A stretch of DNA of 64,000 bases from an uncultured Pelagibacteraceae bacterium (GCA_902632445.1 CACPCL010000002.1:37631-101630), one strand, 5' to 3'. Numbered from the stretch's first letter, positions 33,894-43,518 are shown. Notes: generated by a model not told the origin, from the letters alone. Program-made: numbers and translations.

Positions 33894-34775
33894 ATGGAAA
33901 AAAGAGTTTTTTTTAAAGGCTGGTGGCTACCAGCTCTGCTAGTTGCACCTCAACTATTGATTTCTTTTGTTTTCTTTTTTTACCCATCAGGACAAGCTAT
34001 TTGGAATTCTTTATTTTTACCTGACCCTTTTGGATTAAAAACAGAATTTGTAGGATTAGATAATTTTAGATTTTTATTATCTGACCCTTATTATTTAGCA
34101 AGTTTTAAAACTACAATAATTTTTTCAACTGCGGTATCAGTTTCATCAATGGCTTTAGGTTTATATTTAGCTGCGTTAGCTGATCGACTAATTAAAGGAG
34201 CAGGAGTTTATCAAACACTATTAATTTGGCCTTATGCTATTGCACCAGCTATTGCAGGTGTTCTATGGTTATTTATGTTTAATGGAAATATTGGTTTGGC
34301 TTCTTATTATCTGAAAGCTTTAGGTTATGAATGGAACCATACTTTAAAAGGTGATCAAGCAATGTTTCTAGTTATTTTAGCCTCATCATGGGGAAGAATA
34401 AGCTACAACTTTTTATTTTTTTTAGCAGGACTACAAGCTATTCCAAAATCAATTATTGAGGCAGCGGCAATAGATGGTGCTAGTTTTTGGAAAAGATTTG
34501 GTACAATTGTAATACCTCTGCTTTCACCCATTACATTCTTTTTATTAGTAGTGAATATTGTTTATGCTTTCTTTGATACTTTTGGAGTAATACATACAAT
34601 CACTTCCGGTGGACCTGAACAATCGACAACTATACTAGTATATAAAGTATTCTCTGATGGGTTTGTGAGCCAAGACTTAGGATCAAGTGCAGCTCAGTCT
34701 GTAATCCTACTAGTTTTAGTCGGAATTTTAACCGTCATTCAATTTAAATATATAGAGAGAAAGGTTCATTATTAA
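33894..34775 (+). CDS. ugpA: Glycerol-3-phosphate ABC transporter permease UgpA
   Basis: 293 residues with six membrane segments. The EAA loop reads EAAAIDGASFWKRFGTIVIP, the site that contacts UgpC. FYPSGQAIWNSLFLPDPFG at the N-terminus is UgpA-like. It overlaps ugpE by 1 base and is in the order B-A-E-C as in E. coli. Confidence 0.92.
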   Translation: MEKRVFFKGWWLPALLVAPQLLISFVFFFYPSGQAIWNSLFLPDPFGLKTEFVGLDNFRFLLSDPYYLASFKTTIIFSTAVSVSSMALGLYLAALADRLIKGAGVYQTLLIWPYAIAPAIAGVLWLFMFNGNIGLASYYLKALGYEWNHTLKGDQAMFLVILASSWGRISYNFLFFLAGLQAIPKSIIEAAAIDGASFWKRFGTIVIPLLSPITFFLLVVNIVYAFFDTFGVIHTITSGGPEQSTTILVYKVFSDGFVSQDLGSSAAQSVILLVLVGILTVIQFKYIERKVHY

Positions 34776-35629
34776 TGGTTGAGAAAAAAAAATCAGGATA
34801 TTGGTTAACTCATCTGGGTTTAATTCTTGGGGTATTATTTATATTCTTCCCAGTATGGTTAACTTTTGTTGCATCAACAGTTACGCAAGATGCAATAATA
34901 CAACCACCATTGCCAATGATACCAGGTGCAGAATTTTTTGAAAATTATGCCAATGCTTTGTTTCGAGGAGCGCCAGAGGGTTATGGAGCCCGAGTTCCTG
35001 TTATGCAAATGATGATCAATTCAGCAATAATGGCTGTAGGGATTACTGTTGGAAAAATTGTTATTTCATTATTATCAGCTTTTGCATTTGTATATTTTAG
35101 ATTTCCGTTTAGAAATCTTTGCTTCTGGTTAATTTTTATAACTTTAATGTTGCCAGTAGAAGTAAGAATAGTTCCTACTTATGAGGTTGTCGCTAATTTA
35201 AATTTATTAAACAGTTACACTGGATTAATATTTCCATTAATCGCTTCAGCAACAGCAACATTTTTATTTAGACAATTTTTCATGACTATTCCTGATGAAA
35301 TGGTAGAGGCAGCTAGGATGGATGGATGTAGCCCAATGCGATTTTTTATAGATATATTGGTACCGATAAGCAAAACTAACATTGCAGCTTTATTTGTTAT
35401 TTTGTTTATATTTGGTTGGAACCAATATTTATGGCCTTTACTAATGACGACTGATCCGGACATGCAAACCATTGTAATGGCGATAGACTCAATGATACCA
35501 ACGGGGGATGACTTTGCTCATTGGCCAACTATAATGGCAACAGCAATGTTAGCTATGGTGCCACCAGTAATAGTAGTAATAAGTATGCAAAAGTTTTTTG
35601 TTAAAGGATTATTAGAAAGCGATAAATAA
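34775..35629 (+). CDS. ugpE: Glycerol-3-phosphate ABC transporter permease UgpE
   Basis: 284 residues with six membrane segments. The EAA loop is EAARMDGCSPMRFFIDILVP, and PVEVRIVPTYEVVANLNLL is typical of the MalG/UgpE type. It forms the channel with UgpA. The gene overlaps ugpC by 1 base. Confidence 0.92.
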   Translation: MVEKKKSGYWLTHLGLILGVLFIFFPVWLTFVASTVTQDAIIQPPLPMIPGAEFFENYANALFRGAPEGYGARVPVMQMMINSAIMAVGITVGKIVISLLSAFAFVYFRFPFRNLCFWLIFITLMLPVEVRIVPTYEVVANLNLLNSYTGLIFPLIASATATFLFRQFFMTIPDEMVEAARMDGCSPMRFFIDILVPISKTNIAALFVILFIFGWNQYLWPLLMTTDPDMQTIVMAIDSMIPTGDDFAHWPTIMATAMLAMVPPVIVVISMQKFFVKGLLESDK

Positions 35630-36684
35630 TGTCTCAAATTAGTTTACAAAATTTAAAGAAATCTTTTGGAAAAACGCAGGTAATTCATGATCTAAGTATT
35701 GATGTTAAAGATGGTGAGCTAATAGTAATAGTTGGACCATCAGGTTGCGGAAAATCAACTCTATTGAGAATGGTGGCAGGCCTAGAAGATGCTAATGAAG
35801 GAAATATTTTAATTGATAATAAAAAAGTAAATGAGCTTGAACCCATGGAGCGAAATATTGCCATGGTATTCCAGAATTATGCTCTTTATCCTCACATGAC
35901 TGTCTTTGGTAACATGGCTTATGGTTTAAAGATTGCAAAAGTTCCAAAAGAAGAAATTGAGTCTAGAGTTCAAAAAGCTGCTGAAATTTTAGAGCTTGGA
36001 GAATTATTAGAGAGAAAACCTAATCAATTATCTGGTGGACAAAGACAAAGAGTTGCTATGGGAAGAGCGATTGTAAGAAATCCTGTGGCTTTTTTATTTG
36101 ATGAACCTTTATCTAACCTTGATGCAAAATTAAGAGTTCAAATGAGATTAGAGATTAAAAAACTTCAAACTCAATTAAAAACTACTTCTCTTTATGTAAC
36201 ACATGATCAAGTTGAAGCGATGACATTAGCTGATCGAATGATTGTAATGAATGAAGGTAATGTAGAACATATTGGAACACCTTTAGAAGTATACACAAAA
36301 CCTAAAACTTTGTTTACTGCTCAATTTATTGGAAGTCCAGCAATGAATATTTTAAAAGGTAATTGTGGAAGTAACAAATTGATTTTGGCAAACAAAGCTT
36401 CACTTTCAGTAAATTCAAAATTTAACGGACCTGTTAATATAGGTATGCGACCTGAAGATTTTGAATTAGATCAAAATGGACCAATCAAGTTGAAAGTTGA
36501 ACTCGTAGAGCTGATCGGAGCTAATACACTTATTCATGGTAAACTTGAAAATAGTAATGAAATTTTAGTTGCAAGTATCTCAGGTGTTGTTAAAGAAGAT
36601 ACTATTGGAAAAAATATAAATCTTTCCATTCAAAATGATAAACTGCACCTGTTTGATACCAATACTGATTTGAGGATTAATTGA
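35629..36684 (+). CDS. ugpC: Glycerol-3-phosphate ABC transporter ATPase UgpC
   Basis: 351 residues. Walker A GPSGCGKSTL, Q-loop VFQNYALYPHM, signature LSGGQRQR, Walker B FLFDEPLSNLD, switch LYVTHDQVEAM, and a C-terminal TOBE domain (NIGMRPEDFEL, VELIGANTLIHGKL). It energises UgpAE. It overlaps ugpQ by 4 bases. Confidence 0.93.
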   Translation: MSQISLQNLKKSFGKTQVIHDLSIDVKDGELIVIVGPSGCGKSTLLRMVAGLEDANEGNILIDNKKVNELEPMERNIAMVFQNYALYPHMTVFGNMAYGLKIAKVPKEEIESRVQKAAEILELGELLERKPNQLSGGQRQRVAMGRAIVRNPVAFLFDEPLSNLDAKLRVQMRLEIKKLQTQLKTTSLYVTHDQVEAMTLADRMIVMNEGNVEHIGTPLEVYTKPKTLFTAQFIGSPAMNILKGNCGSNKLILANKASLSVNSKFNGPVNIGMRPEDFELDQNGPIKLKVELVELIGANTLIHGKLENSNEILVASISGVVKEDTIGKNINLSIQNDKLHLFDTNTDLRIN

Positions 36685-37613
36685 TCAATCCATTTTTAAC
36701 GAAACCTAACTACATAAGAATTTACGGTCACAGGGGAGCAAGAGGTGATATTGTTGAGAACTCTATATCAGGTTTCAAATACACATTTGATCTAGGCATT
36801 AAAGCAGTTGAATTTGATGTTGTAATTTCAAAAGATAATATTCCAATTATATTTCACGACTACAGATTAAACCCTGATTTAGTTAAAGATGCATCAGGAA
36901 ATTGGATTACAGATACAAGTATGAAATTAGTAGACTTAACTTATGATGAAATAAGTAAGTATAATATTGAAAGTATAAAGCCTGAAACAAAGTACGCAAA
37001 AAGATTTAAAAATCAAAAATCAGCTAAAGGTGAAAAAATACCAAAATTAACAGATTTTTTTAAACTAGTTACCCAAGAAAAATATAAAGACATATTTTTA
37101 AATCTAGAGATTAAATCAACTCCCACACAAGAAAATGTAACACCTGATCCAGAGAAAATGGTTTCCTTAATCCTTAAAGATATTAAAGATTTTAAACTTG
37201 AGGATAGAACTTTAATCACTTCTTATGATTTTAGAATTCTTTACGCCCTTAAAAAACAAAATCCAAATATTTTAAGAGGGTTTATTACTCTTCAACAAGG
37301 ACTTTCAATAACTAAAAAGAATATTTATGAAAACTCTCCATGGATGGTTAAAAATTATCCTTTGGAAGAATTATTTTTACTGCCTAATATTATTAAATCA
37401 TTAGAGGGACATGTATGGAGTGTTTTCTACCGTGATGTGACTAAACAAAATGTAGAATTAGCACACAAACATGGTTTAGCTACTTGTGTTTGGACAGTGA
37501 ATAGAGAAAAAGATATTATTAGGATGATTGAGTACGGAGTTGATGGAATTATCACTGACTATCCAAAAAAAGTTCAAGAAATTTGTAAATCCAAAAATAT
37601 CTCTTGGTTTTAA
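36681..37613 (+). CDS. ugpQ: Glycerophosphodiester phosphodiesterase
   Basis: 310 residues. The GDPD catalytic residues are in YGHRGARGDIVENS (His, Arg, Glu), VEFDVVISKDNIPIIFHD (E, D, H) and a C-terminal VDGIITDYPKKV. No signal peptide, so it is cytoplasmic and splits imported glycerophosphodiesters into glycerol-3-phosphate and alcohol. The start TTG at 36681 overlaps the ugpC stop TGA. About 310 residues is longer than E. coli UgpQ (about 250), with an insert near residues 90-130. Confidence 0.9.
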   Translation: MINPFLTKPNYIRIYGHRGARGDIVENSISGFKYTFDLGIKAVEFDVVISKDNIPIIFHDYRLNPDLVKDASGNWITDTSMKLVDLTYDEISKYNIESIKPETKYAKRFKNQKSAKGEKIPKLTDFFKLVTQEKYKDIFLNLEIKSTPTQENVTPDPEKMVSLILKDIKDFKLEDRTLITSYDFRILYALKKQNPNILRGFITLQQGLSITKKNIYENSPWMVKNYPLEELFLLPNIIKSLEGHVWSVFYRDVTKQNVELAHKHGLATCVWTVNREKDIIRMIEYGVDGIITDYPKKVQEICKSKNISWF

Positions 37614-37657
37614 GCCTGAAAACTTGAAAATATATTTATCATCGTGTAAATAAACCC

Positions 37658-37795
37658 ATGGCAAAAAAAAAATATCAAAGAAATTGGTTAGAGAGAAAAC
37701 TTGATGAATATAACCATACAATGGAGCTAATTAGAACTATTTTACCTTTCTTAATTCTACTGCTACAAATTTACATACTAACGAAACTCATTTAA
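37658..37795 (+). CDS. 45-residue single-helix membrane micro-ORF
   Basis: ATG at 37658, stop 37793-37795. The product has a basic N-terminus (MAKKKYQRNWLERKL), an amphipathic start and one hydrophobic helix (TILPFLILLLQIYIL, residues about 27-41). No Shine-Dalgarno is visible. It lies in the gap between ugpQ and the next small membrane gene, 31 bases upstream of the latter. Likely a small membrane protein; the function is unknown. Confidence 0.5.
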   Translation: MAKKKYQRNWLERKLDEYNHTMELIRTILPFLILLLQIYILTKLI

Positions 37796-37826
37796 CACAT
37801 CATCAAATATCAGGTATAACTCAATA

Positions 37827-38063
37827 ATGACTTTATTGTTTTTATCACTAGCTGGTATCATTGCTATCATTGTTATTCTTGTATCAGCCAAATTTATTAA
37901 AGCAGGGTTTGATGCTAGAGGTGAGGTTAAAGAAGAACAGAGAAAAGAGAAACTCAAGCAAGAGGATGAAGATATTTTAGATGAATTAAAAAGAAAAGAT
38001 TTGTCCGAAAAAGATTTGAAAGACTTATACGATAAAATTCAAGATAAAAACAAAGATAACTAA
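37827..38063 (+). CDS. 78-residue single-helix membrane protein with charged tail
   Basis: One N-terminal membrane helix (about residues 2-24) followed by a highly charged coiled tail (VKEEQRKEKLKQEDEDILDEL, then KDLKDLYDKIQDKNKD). The product is not recognised. The tail overlaps the convergent PiT-like gene by 4 bases. Placed after the ugp operon, it could belong to the same envelope function, but there is no direct evidence. Confidence 0.6.
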   Translation: MTLLFLSLAGIIAIIVILVSAKFIKAGFDARGEVKEEQRKEKLKQEDEDILDELKRKDLSEKDLKDLYDKIQDKNKDN

Positions 38064-39040
38064 AATAGTCCTCGCGGAATAATGAAATAGTGAATCACTA
38101 GAACTATTGCCACTGAAACACTTAAACCAAAAAACATTTTCACAAAATCCTTTCCAATTAATGGAAACACATATTTGAATTTATATTCTTTGTTCATTGT
38201 TGAAATAGCAAGCTCCCTTCCACACAATAAACCTACAAACACCCATGTTGTTGACATTGGTAAATCATTTAACTCTTTAAAATAGTACAAAACCGCTGCA
38301 TAGATTACATTTATAATTGTTGCTGATCTTGCGTATCTAGTTCCAGTTTTTTCTAATACAACTTTTTGAATTGGCCCTCCGTGAATATAAAAGATATAAA
38401 ATAGTAAGGCTGTAAAATACGCCATAACAATTAATAACAATGTTAGATCCAACTGCCTCGGTAGAAATACCGCAATATTAGCAACGTCGTGAGATAACCA
38501 AACCCACCATAACCATCCAGACGTTACCCAAACTGAATTACGCCAAAAAGAAATCCATGCATCTCCTTTTACCTCATCGAGTTTTTCATTGATAAATTTG
38601 GAAACTACAATCCAGCATATATAGGCAACTGTGGCTGCAATACCGTAGCCAACAATACTTTTTACTAGCATTTTTTCCAAAACAATTGTTGAAGCAAATG
38701 CAGACAGAACTAAAAAAGTAGTCGAAACTGGAATACCAATTCTTGTTAATAATAAAAGAATAGCTGGTGCAACAGCGTGGTACCACTGAATTTCTTGATA
38801 TGGAATTCTCGTTAATCTGCCATAAGAAATATCTCCATCATAATTATACCATCCCCAAGCTAGGGCAAAAATCATAACTAATGAAGCTGATCCCGCTAGA
38901 ATATACCAAGCAAACCACTTTTTCTTAGATGCAATAAATGTTCCTAAAGTTTGTATAGAGTCATTTGCTATTACACTGTAACCAGCAAGACCGAAACCAA
39001 TTATTGTATATACTAAAGTTATATCCATAAGATGATTCAC
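38060..39040 (-). CDS. PiT-related inorganic anion permease
   Basis: 326 residues, about eight membrane segments and a visible internal repeat. Half 1 has VIANDSIQTLGTFIAS and GIPVSTTFLVLSAFAS; half 2 has WLSHDVANIAVFLPRQL and DLPMSTTWVFVGLLCGREL. These match the two signature pairs of PiT phosphate permeases (GANDVANAxG and PxSTTH), though the terminal His of STTH is replaced. Phosphate or a related anion is the natural guess, and the ugp neighbours fit, but the substrate is inference. Confidence 0.65.
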   Translation of the reverse strand: MNHLMDITLVYTIIGFGLAGYSVIANDSIQTLGTFIASKKKWFAWYILAGSASLVMIFALAWGWYNYDGDISYGRLTRIPYQEIQWYHAVAPAILLLLTRIGIPVSTTFLVLSAFASTIVLEKMLVKSIVGYGIAATVAYICWIVVSKFINEKLDEVKGDAWISFWRNSVWVTSGWLWWVWLSHDVANIAVFLPRQLDLTLLLIVMAYFTALLFYIFYIHGGPIQKVVLEKTGTRYARSATIINVIYAAVLYYFKELNDLPMSTTWVFVGLLCGRELAISTMNKEYKFKYVFPLIGKDFVKMFFGLSVSVAIVLVIHYFIIPRGLF

Positions 39041-39209
39041 TTTATAACTTTCTAAAAAAGTTTGTCTACTGGGAAAATTTATTTATTTTTTTTTTTGATT
39101 TGGGCCTTGGATCTTTTATAAAAATTTGTTTTCAAATATCAAATTTTAAATATCTTATCTACAATTATCTTATATAATTAAATTTCACAGTTTAATTTCA
39201 CGGGGTTAT

Positions 39210-39437
39210 TTAAAGAAATATAATTTGATAAAACCCTATTAAAAATAAAGGAATTTGTAATCCGAAGTTTGTAAGAATGGCTTTATCTTTTGATAAAAAA
39301 CCAGCAATAGTCCAGCCTACAACTCCAGCACCATGGAACATTATATTTACTGGATACATATTTAAGTTAGTTAATAGTATTCCCGTTAAGACTAAAAAAG
39401 TACTTAACCACTTAAGGTATTTTTTAATAAATTCCAT
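39210..39437 (-). CDS. Small membrane protein, 75 residues
   Basis: Two to three hydrophobic segments (about residues 9-26, 32-49 and 54-75), with GAGVVGWTIAGFLSKDKAIL between the second and third. The product is not recognised. It lies 11 bases downstream of gcrA on the same strand and is probably cotranscribed. The gap 39041-39209 upstream of the permease gene holds only AT-rich sequence. Confidence 0.6.
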   Translation of the reverse strand: MEFIKKYLKWLSTFLVLTGILLTNLNMYPVNIMFHGAGVVGWTIAGFLSKDKAILTNFGLQIPLFLIGFYQIIFL

Positions 39438-39448
39438 TTGTACTTAAA

Positions 39449-39940
39449 TTACCCTGAGGCCTTAACTTTTTTCTCGATAAATTCTGGTATCTCATCACCA
39501 AGATCATCGTCTTTTTGATTTTTAGGTTGAAAGGCATACAAAACATGAAGTTTGCAATAAGGAAAATCTCCTTCAGGCTTTCTACCGCAGAAATAGAATT
39601 TTTCCTCATTAGGATGACCTATAGGCCACTTGCACGTTTCATCTGTAAGTTCTTCAAGAGATTTAGGGTTCTCTGGCTCGAAATTTTTATCTAATAAAAT
39701 TGATTGAAACTTAGCTTTTCTTGATGTTGGCGCTGAACCTCTTCTAATCTGCTTATTATCATTGGTTCTAGGTGAATTTGATTGCTTAGAAGGGGCTCTA
39801 GCTTCTAAATTTAACCTATGAGCTTTTCCAATTACTGCGTTTCTAGTAGTGTCACCTAATGCTTCGGCGATCTGACTTGCAGTATGCCCCTTAGACCAGA
39901 GTTCTTTTAATTTAGCGACTTTTTCTTCTGTCCAACTCAT
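39449..39940 (-). CDS. gcrA: GcrA-family cell cycle regulator
   Basis: 163 residues. The N-terminal helix-turn-helix SWTEEKVAKLKELWSKGHTA, followed by QIAEALGDTTRNAVIGKAHRL, is diagnostic of GcrA. The C-terminal part with CKWPIGHPNEEKFYFCGRKP and YCKLH forms the conserved Cys/His region that binds sigma70. In Caulobacter GcrA activates promoters methylated by CcrM at GANTC; ccrM is not in this window. Confidence 0.92.
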   Translation of the reverse strand: MSWTEEKVAKLKELWSKGHTASQIAEALGDTTRNAVIGKAHRLNLEARAPSKQSNSPRTNDNKQIRRGSAPTSRKAKFQSILLDKNFEPENPKSLEELTDETCKWPIGHPNEEKFYFCGRKPEGDFPYCKLHVLYAFQPKNQKDDDLGDEIPEFIEKKVKASG

Positions 39941-40076
39941 AGTATATAATTACAATATTTAGTAATTATTAAAAACTTAGGACATAATATTGGGGTTTAA
40001 AACATTAAAACGCATTAAATCTGTGAGTAGATTTAGTTTTGCACAGTTTTTTTAATAACAGGTTATAAGACTATCA

Positions 40077-40889
40077 ATGGTTGAAATTTCGAAAAAATAT
40101 AAAATTGGAAAAAGAAGATTTGGACTAATAAATTGGTATGGAACTTGGACTTTATATAAAAAAGAAGTTCTTAGATTCTTAATTGTGTGGATTCAAACTA
40201 TCTTTTCTCCGCTAATTTCATCTTTACTCTTTTTACTTGTTTTATCTTTAGCAATTGGAGCAGATAGAGGGGATGTGCTTGGTGTACCTTTTATAACTTT
40301 TTTAGCGCCAGGGTTGATTTCAATGCAGGTAATTCAGCAATCCTTTTCTCATTCCTCATCATCTTTTATGATTAAAAAGATTGATGGAACTATAGTTGAT
40401 TTATTATTTGCTCCTCTGTCAGCTGGAGAAGTTACAATCTCAATTTCTCTTTCGGCTGTTACTAGAAGTGTATTAATTGGAATTGTTTCAATTATTGTAT
40501 TTAAATTAATTATAGATATTGAAATTAAAAACTATTTAACGCTTATAGCATTCACCTTACTTTCTTCTTTTGTTTTAGGAAACATAGGAATAATTGCTGG
40601 ATTGTGGGCTGAAAAATTCGATCATATGGCAACAGTTACTAATTTTGTAATAGTTCCATTATCTTTCTTATCTGGAACGTTTTATTCTATAGAGAGACTT
40701 CCTGATTTTTTGCAAGCAATAAGTAAAGCAAATCCGTTTTTTTATATGATAGATGGTTTTAGATACAGTTTTATTGGTACATCAGATGGCTCGATTTATA
40801 TTGGTTTAGTATATTTAACTGTTCTAAGCTTTGTTAGCTGGCTTGTTTGTTATTTATTGTATAAAAAAGGTTATAAAATAAAATCATGA
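40077..40889 (+). CDS. ABC-2 type transporter permease
   Basis: 270 residues with six membrane segments. FLAPGLISMQVIQQSFSHSS, PLSAGEVTIS and FVIVPLSFLSGTFYSIERLP are ABC-2 permease hallmarks. The first 35 residues are soluble and basic. No ATP-binding partner is adjacent: argD follows with a 4-base overlap. The partner may be upstream of the window or elsewhere in the chromosome. Substrate unknown; possible roles are lipid or polysaccharide export. Confidence 0.82.
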   Translation: MVEISKKYKIGKRRFGLINWYGTWTLYKKEVLRFLIVWIQTIFSPLISSLLFLLVLSLAIGADRGDVLGVPFITFLAPGLISMQVIQQSFSHSSSSFMIKKIDGTIVDLLFAPLSAGEVTISISLSAVTRSVLIGIVSIIVFKLIIDIEIKNYLTLIAFTLLSSFVLGNIGIIAGLWAEKFDHMATVTNFVIVPLSFLSGTFYSIERLPDFLQAISKANPFFYMIDGFRYSFIGTSDGSIYIGLVYLTVLSFVSWLVCYLLYKKGYKIKS

Positions 40890-42049
40890 GTAAAATTTTA
40901 AATACATATAACAGAAAGAAAATCTCTTTTTCTAAGGGAAAGGGATGTTTCTTGTACGCAACAAATGGAAAGAAATATTTAGATTTCGTTCAAGGTATCG
41001 CCGTCAACTGTCTTGGTCATGCTAATGACCACTTAATTAGATCAATAAATAAACAATCTAAAAAATTATGGCATGTTTCTAACGTTTTTACTATTCCTGA
41101 GCAAGAGAGATTAGCAAACAGACTAACACAAAGAACATTTGCTGATTATGTAACTTTTCAAAATTCTGGTGCAGAAGCAACCGAGGCAGCTATTAAATTT
41201 GCTAGAAGATATTTTTATTCAAAAGGTCAACCAAGAAAAAATAGAGTTCTTTGTATTAATAATAGTTTTCATGGGAGAACTATCGCAGCCATTTTTGCCA
41301 GTAACAGTAAAAAAGCTATTGAAGGTTTTAAACCTAAAGTAGATGGTTTTGATCATTTTAATTTCGGTGATCACAAAGGTTTAGAAAAAGCGATAAACAG
41401 TAGAACTGCTGCTATTATGGTTGAGACAATCATGGGAGAGGGTGGAATAAAAGTTATTCCAGATGTCTGCCTTAAAGGCTTGAGAAAATTATGTAATAAG
41501 AAAAAAATTTTATTAATTCTTGATGAAGTGCAATGTGGAATTGGAAGAAGTGGAAAATTTTTTGCTTTCGAATACGCAAAAATTAAACCAGATATTGTCC
41601 CAATAGCAAAAGGGATAGGAGGCGGTTTTCCAATGGGTGCAGTTTTAGTTAATAAAAAAGTAGCCTCAGGTATGAAGCCTGGAACACACGGTTCAACATT
41701 TGGCGGAAATCCTTTAGCAATGAGCGCTGGAAATGCTGTAATGGATATAATGTTTAAAAAAGGTTTCCTTAATAATGTAAGTAAAAATGGCAAGTATTTC
41801 ATAAATCAACTTGATAAAATAAAAAATAAGTATCCTAAAATTATTAGAGAAGTAAGAGGTAAAGGACTACTTATCGGACTTTGTCTCAATGTAGATCAAG
41901 CTAAATTTATTCAAAAACTTTTAGATAATAATTTGTTAACAGTAAGAGCTGCTGAAAATGTTGTCAGACTTTTGCCTCCTTTAAATGTAACAAAGAACGA
42001 AATAAACTTAGGATTAAAAATAATAGAGAAAGTTTGCAAAAAATATTAA
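40886..42049 (+). CDS. argD: Acetylornithine aminotransferase
   Basis: 387 residues. YLDFVQGIAVNCLGHAN at the N-terminus, FQNSGAEATEAAIKFARRY, LILDEVQCGIGRSG and the PLP Lys in PIAKGIGGGFPMGA are diagnostic. HGSTFGGNPLAMSAG is also present. It makes N-acetylornithine for arginine. argF starts directly after its stop. Confidence 0.94.
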   Translation: MSKILNTYNRKKISFSKGKGCFLYATNGKKYLDFVQGIAVNCLGHANDHLIRSINKQSKKLWHVSNVFTIPEQERLANRLTQRTFADYVTFQNSGAEATEAAIKFARRYFYSKGQPRKNRVLCINNSFHGRTIAAIFASNSKKAIEGFKPKVDGFDHFNFGDHKGLEKAINSRTAAIMVETIMGEGGIKVIPDVCLKGLRKLCNKKKILLILDEVQCGIGRSGKFFAFEYAKIKPDIVPIAKGIGGGFPMGAVLVNKKVASGMKPGTHGSTFGGNPLAMSAGNAVMDIMFKKGFLNNVSKNGKYFINQLDKIKNKYPKIIREVRGKGLLIGLCLNVDQAKFIQKLLDNNLLTVRAAENVVRLLPPLNVTKNEINLGLKIIEKVCKKY

Positions 42050-42976
42050 ATGAAAAACTTTATAAATATCTCTGACTGTTCTTCGTTAGAGCTTAGATCG
42101 ATAATTGAAGAGGCAAAAAAGAGAAAACAAAGTAGATTTGGATTGAATAAATCTGCACCGGATATTGATAAGCCCTTTGAAGGTAAGTCAATGGCTATGA
42201 TTTTTGAGAAACCATCTACTAGAACAAGAATGTCATTTGACATTGCTGTAAAGCAGCTGGGCGGATCATCAATAATTTTAAATCCAGATGGAATACATTA
42301 TGGTAAAGGAGATGAGACCTTAAAAGATACAGCAAAAGTTTTATCAGAGTATGTTGATATTGTTATGTTGAGAACTTCATCGCACAAAAACTTGGAGGAA
42401 TTTGGAAAGCATTTGGATATTCCAATTATCAATGGTCTGTCAGATATAAGCCACCCATGTCAAATTATGTCTGATATTCTTACTTATGAAGAAAGCAATG
42501 GGCCTATTGAGGGGAAAACTATTTCTTGGATTGGAGATGGCAATAATAATATGTCAAATTCTTTAATAGAAGCCGCAGGCAAATTCAATTTCCAACTCAA
42601 AATCGGTTGTCCAAAAAAATATTCTCCGAACAAGAATATGTTAAAGCTAGCAAAAAAAGAGAAAGTAAAATTAACAATTACAACTAAAGCTTTAGAAGCT
42701 GTTACAGGCGCAGATTGTGTAATGACCGATAAATGGATCTCAATGAATGATAAAGTTAACAAAGTTTCTAAAAAAAAAGCTCTAAAACCTTACCAAGTCA
42801 ATAAGAGGTTAATGAGCAAGGCTAATTCAGATGCTATTTTTATGCACTGTCTTCCAGTAGGAAGAGAGGAAGAAGTTACGAATGAAGTAATAGATGGAAA
42901 GCAATCGGTAGTTTGGAGACAAGCGTTAAATAGAGTGCACGCTCAAAAAAGTATTATCAAATGGTGCCTTGATTAA
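42050..42976 (+). CDS. argF: Ornithine carbamoyltransferase
   Basis: 308 residues. Carbamoyl phosphate motif EKPSTRTRMSFD, ISHPCQIMSD and the ornithine site HCLPVGREEEV. It makes citrulline and forms an operon with argD. The stop overlaps the convergent cytochrome gene by 4 bases. Confidence 0.95.
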   Translation: MKNFINISDCSSLELRSIIEEAKKRKQSRFGLNKSAPDIDKPFEGKSMAMIFEKPSTRTRMSFDIAVKQLGGSSIILNPDGIHYGKGDETLKDTAKVLSEYVDIVMLRTSSHKNLEEFGKHLDIPIINGLSDISHPCQIMSDILTYEESNGPIEGKTISWIGDGNNNMSNSLIEAAGKFNFQLKIGCPKKYSPNKNMLKLAKKEKVKLTITTKALEAVTGADCVMTDKWISMNDKVNKVSKKKALKPYQVNKRLMSKANSDAIFMHCLPVGREEEVTNEVIDGKQSVVWRQALNRVHAQKSIIKWCLD

Positions 42977-43518
42977 GGTAAAGGTTTTGGATTGTCGCCT
43001 TTTGAATTCATATATAAAATGACTGATGCTCTATCCTTTTCTTTTCTAAGTCCAGCAAAAGCCATTTTAGTTCCTTTAATGTACGCTTGTGGTTTAATTA
43101 AATAACTATTCATTTCTTCAAAAGACCATTCTTTAGCATAAGCAACCATTGCTTTAGAGTACTTGTAGTCACTAACTGAACCAGCTGTTCTTCCAATCAC
43201 ATTCCATAAATTTGGGCCTATCATATTTTTTCCATCTGCAGCAATCATGTGACAAGCACTGCATTTTTTAAAAACTTTCTCTCCATGAGCAAGGTCTCCC
43301 ATTGCTAACAGAACTTTTATATCGACTGCTTCAACAGTTTTTTCAGATTTTTCAGTTGATCCTTCAGTGGTTACAACTTCTAATCCTTCAATTTTGTACG
43401 CTGACTCTTTCGGTTTTTCTACATGAAATAAAATGTCGGTGAATTTTCCAATACCTATAACAATTAGGGCTGTTAGAAGGACTGCTGCTATTACTTTATT
43501 TATTTCAAAACTATCCAT
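42973..43518 (-). CDS. cycM: Membrane-anchored cytochrome c (CycM/c552 type)
   Basis: About 181 residues from ATG 43518. One N-terminal membrane anchor (residues about 8-25), a linker, and a class I heme domain with CSACH, GPNLWNVIGR and the Met ligand in GTKMAFAGL. Alphaproteobacterial CycM passes electrons from the bc1 complex to the aa3 oxidase in the membrane. An upstream start would add 11 residues before the anchor; I prefer ATG 43518. Confidence 0.88.
   Translation of the reverse strand: MDSFEINKVIAAVLLTALIVIGIGKFTDILFHVEKPKESAYKIEGLEVVTTEGSTEKSEKTVEAVDIKVLLAMGDLAHGEKVFKKCSACHMIAADGKNMIGPNLWNVIGRTAGSVSDYKYSKAMVAYAKEWSFEEMNSYLIKPQAYIKGTKMAFAGLRKEKDRASVILYMNSKGDNPKPLP

Noticed and set aside
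40016..40035. TAAATCT/AGATTTA inverted repeat upstream of the ABC-2 permease gene
   Set aside because: Short and AT-rich; such repeats are expected by chance in this composition.
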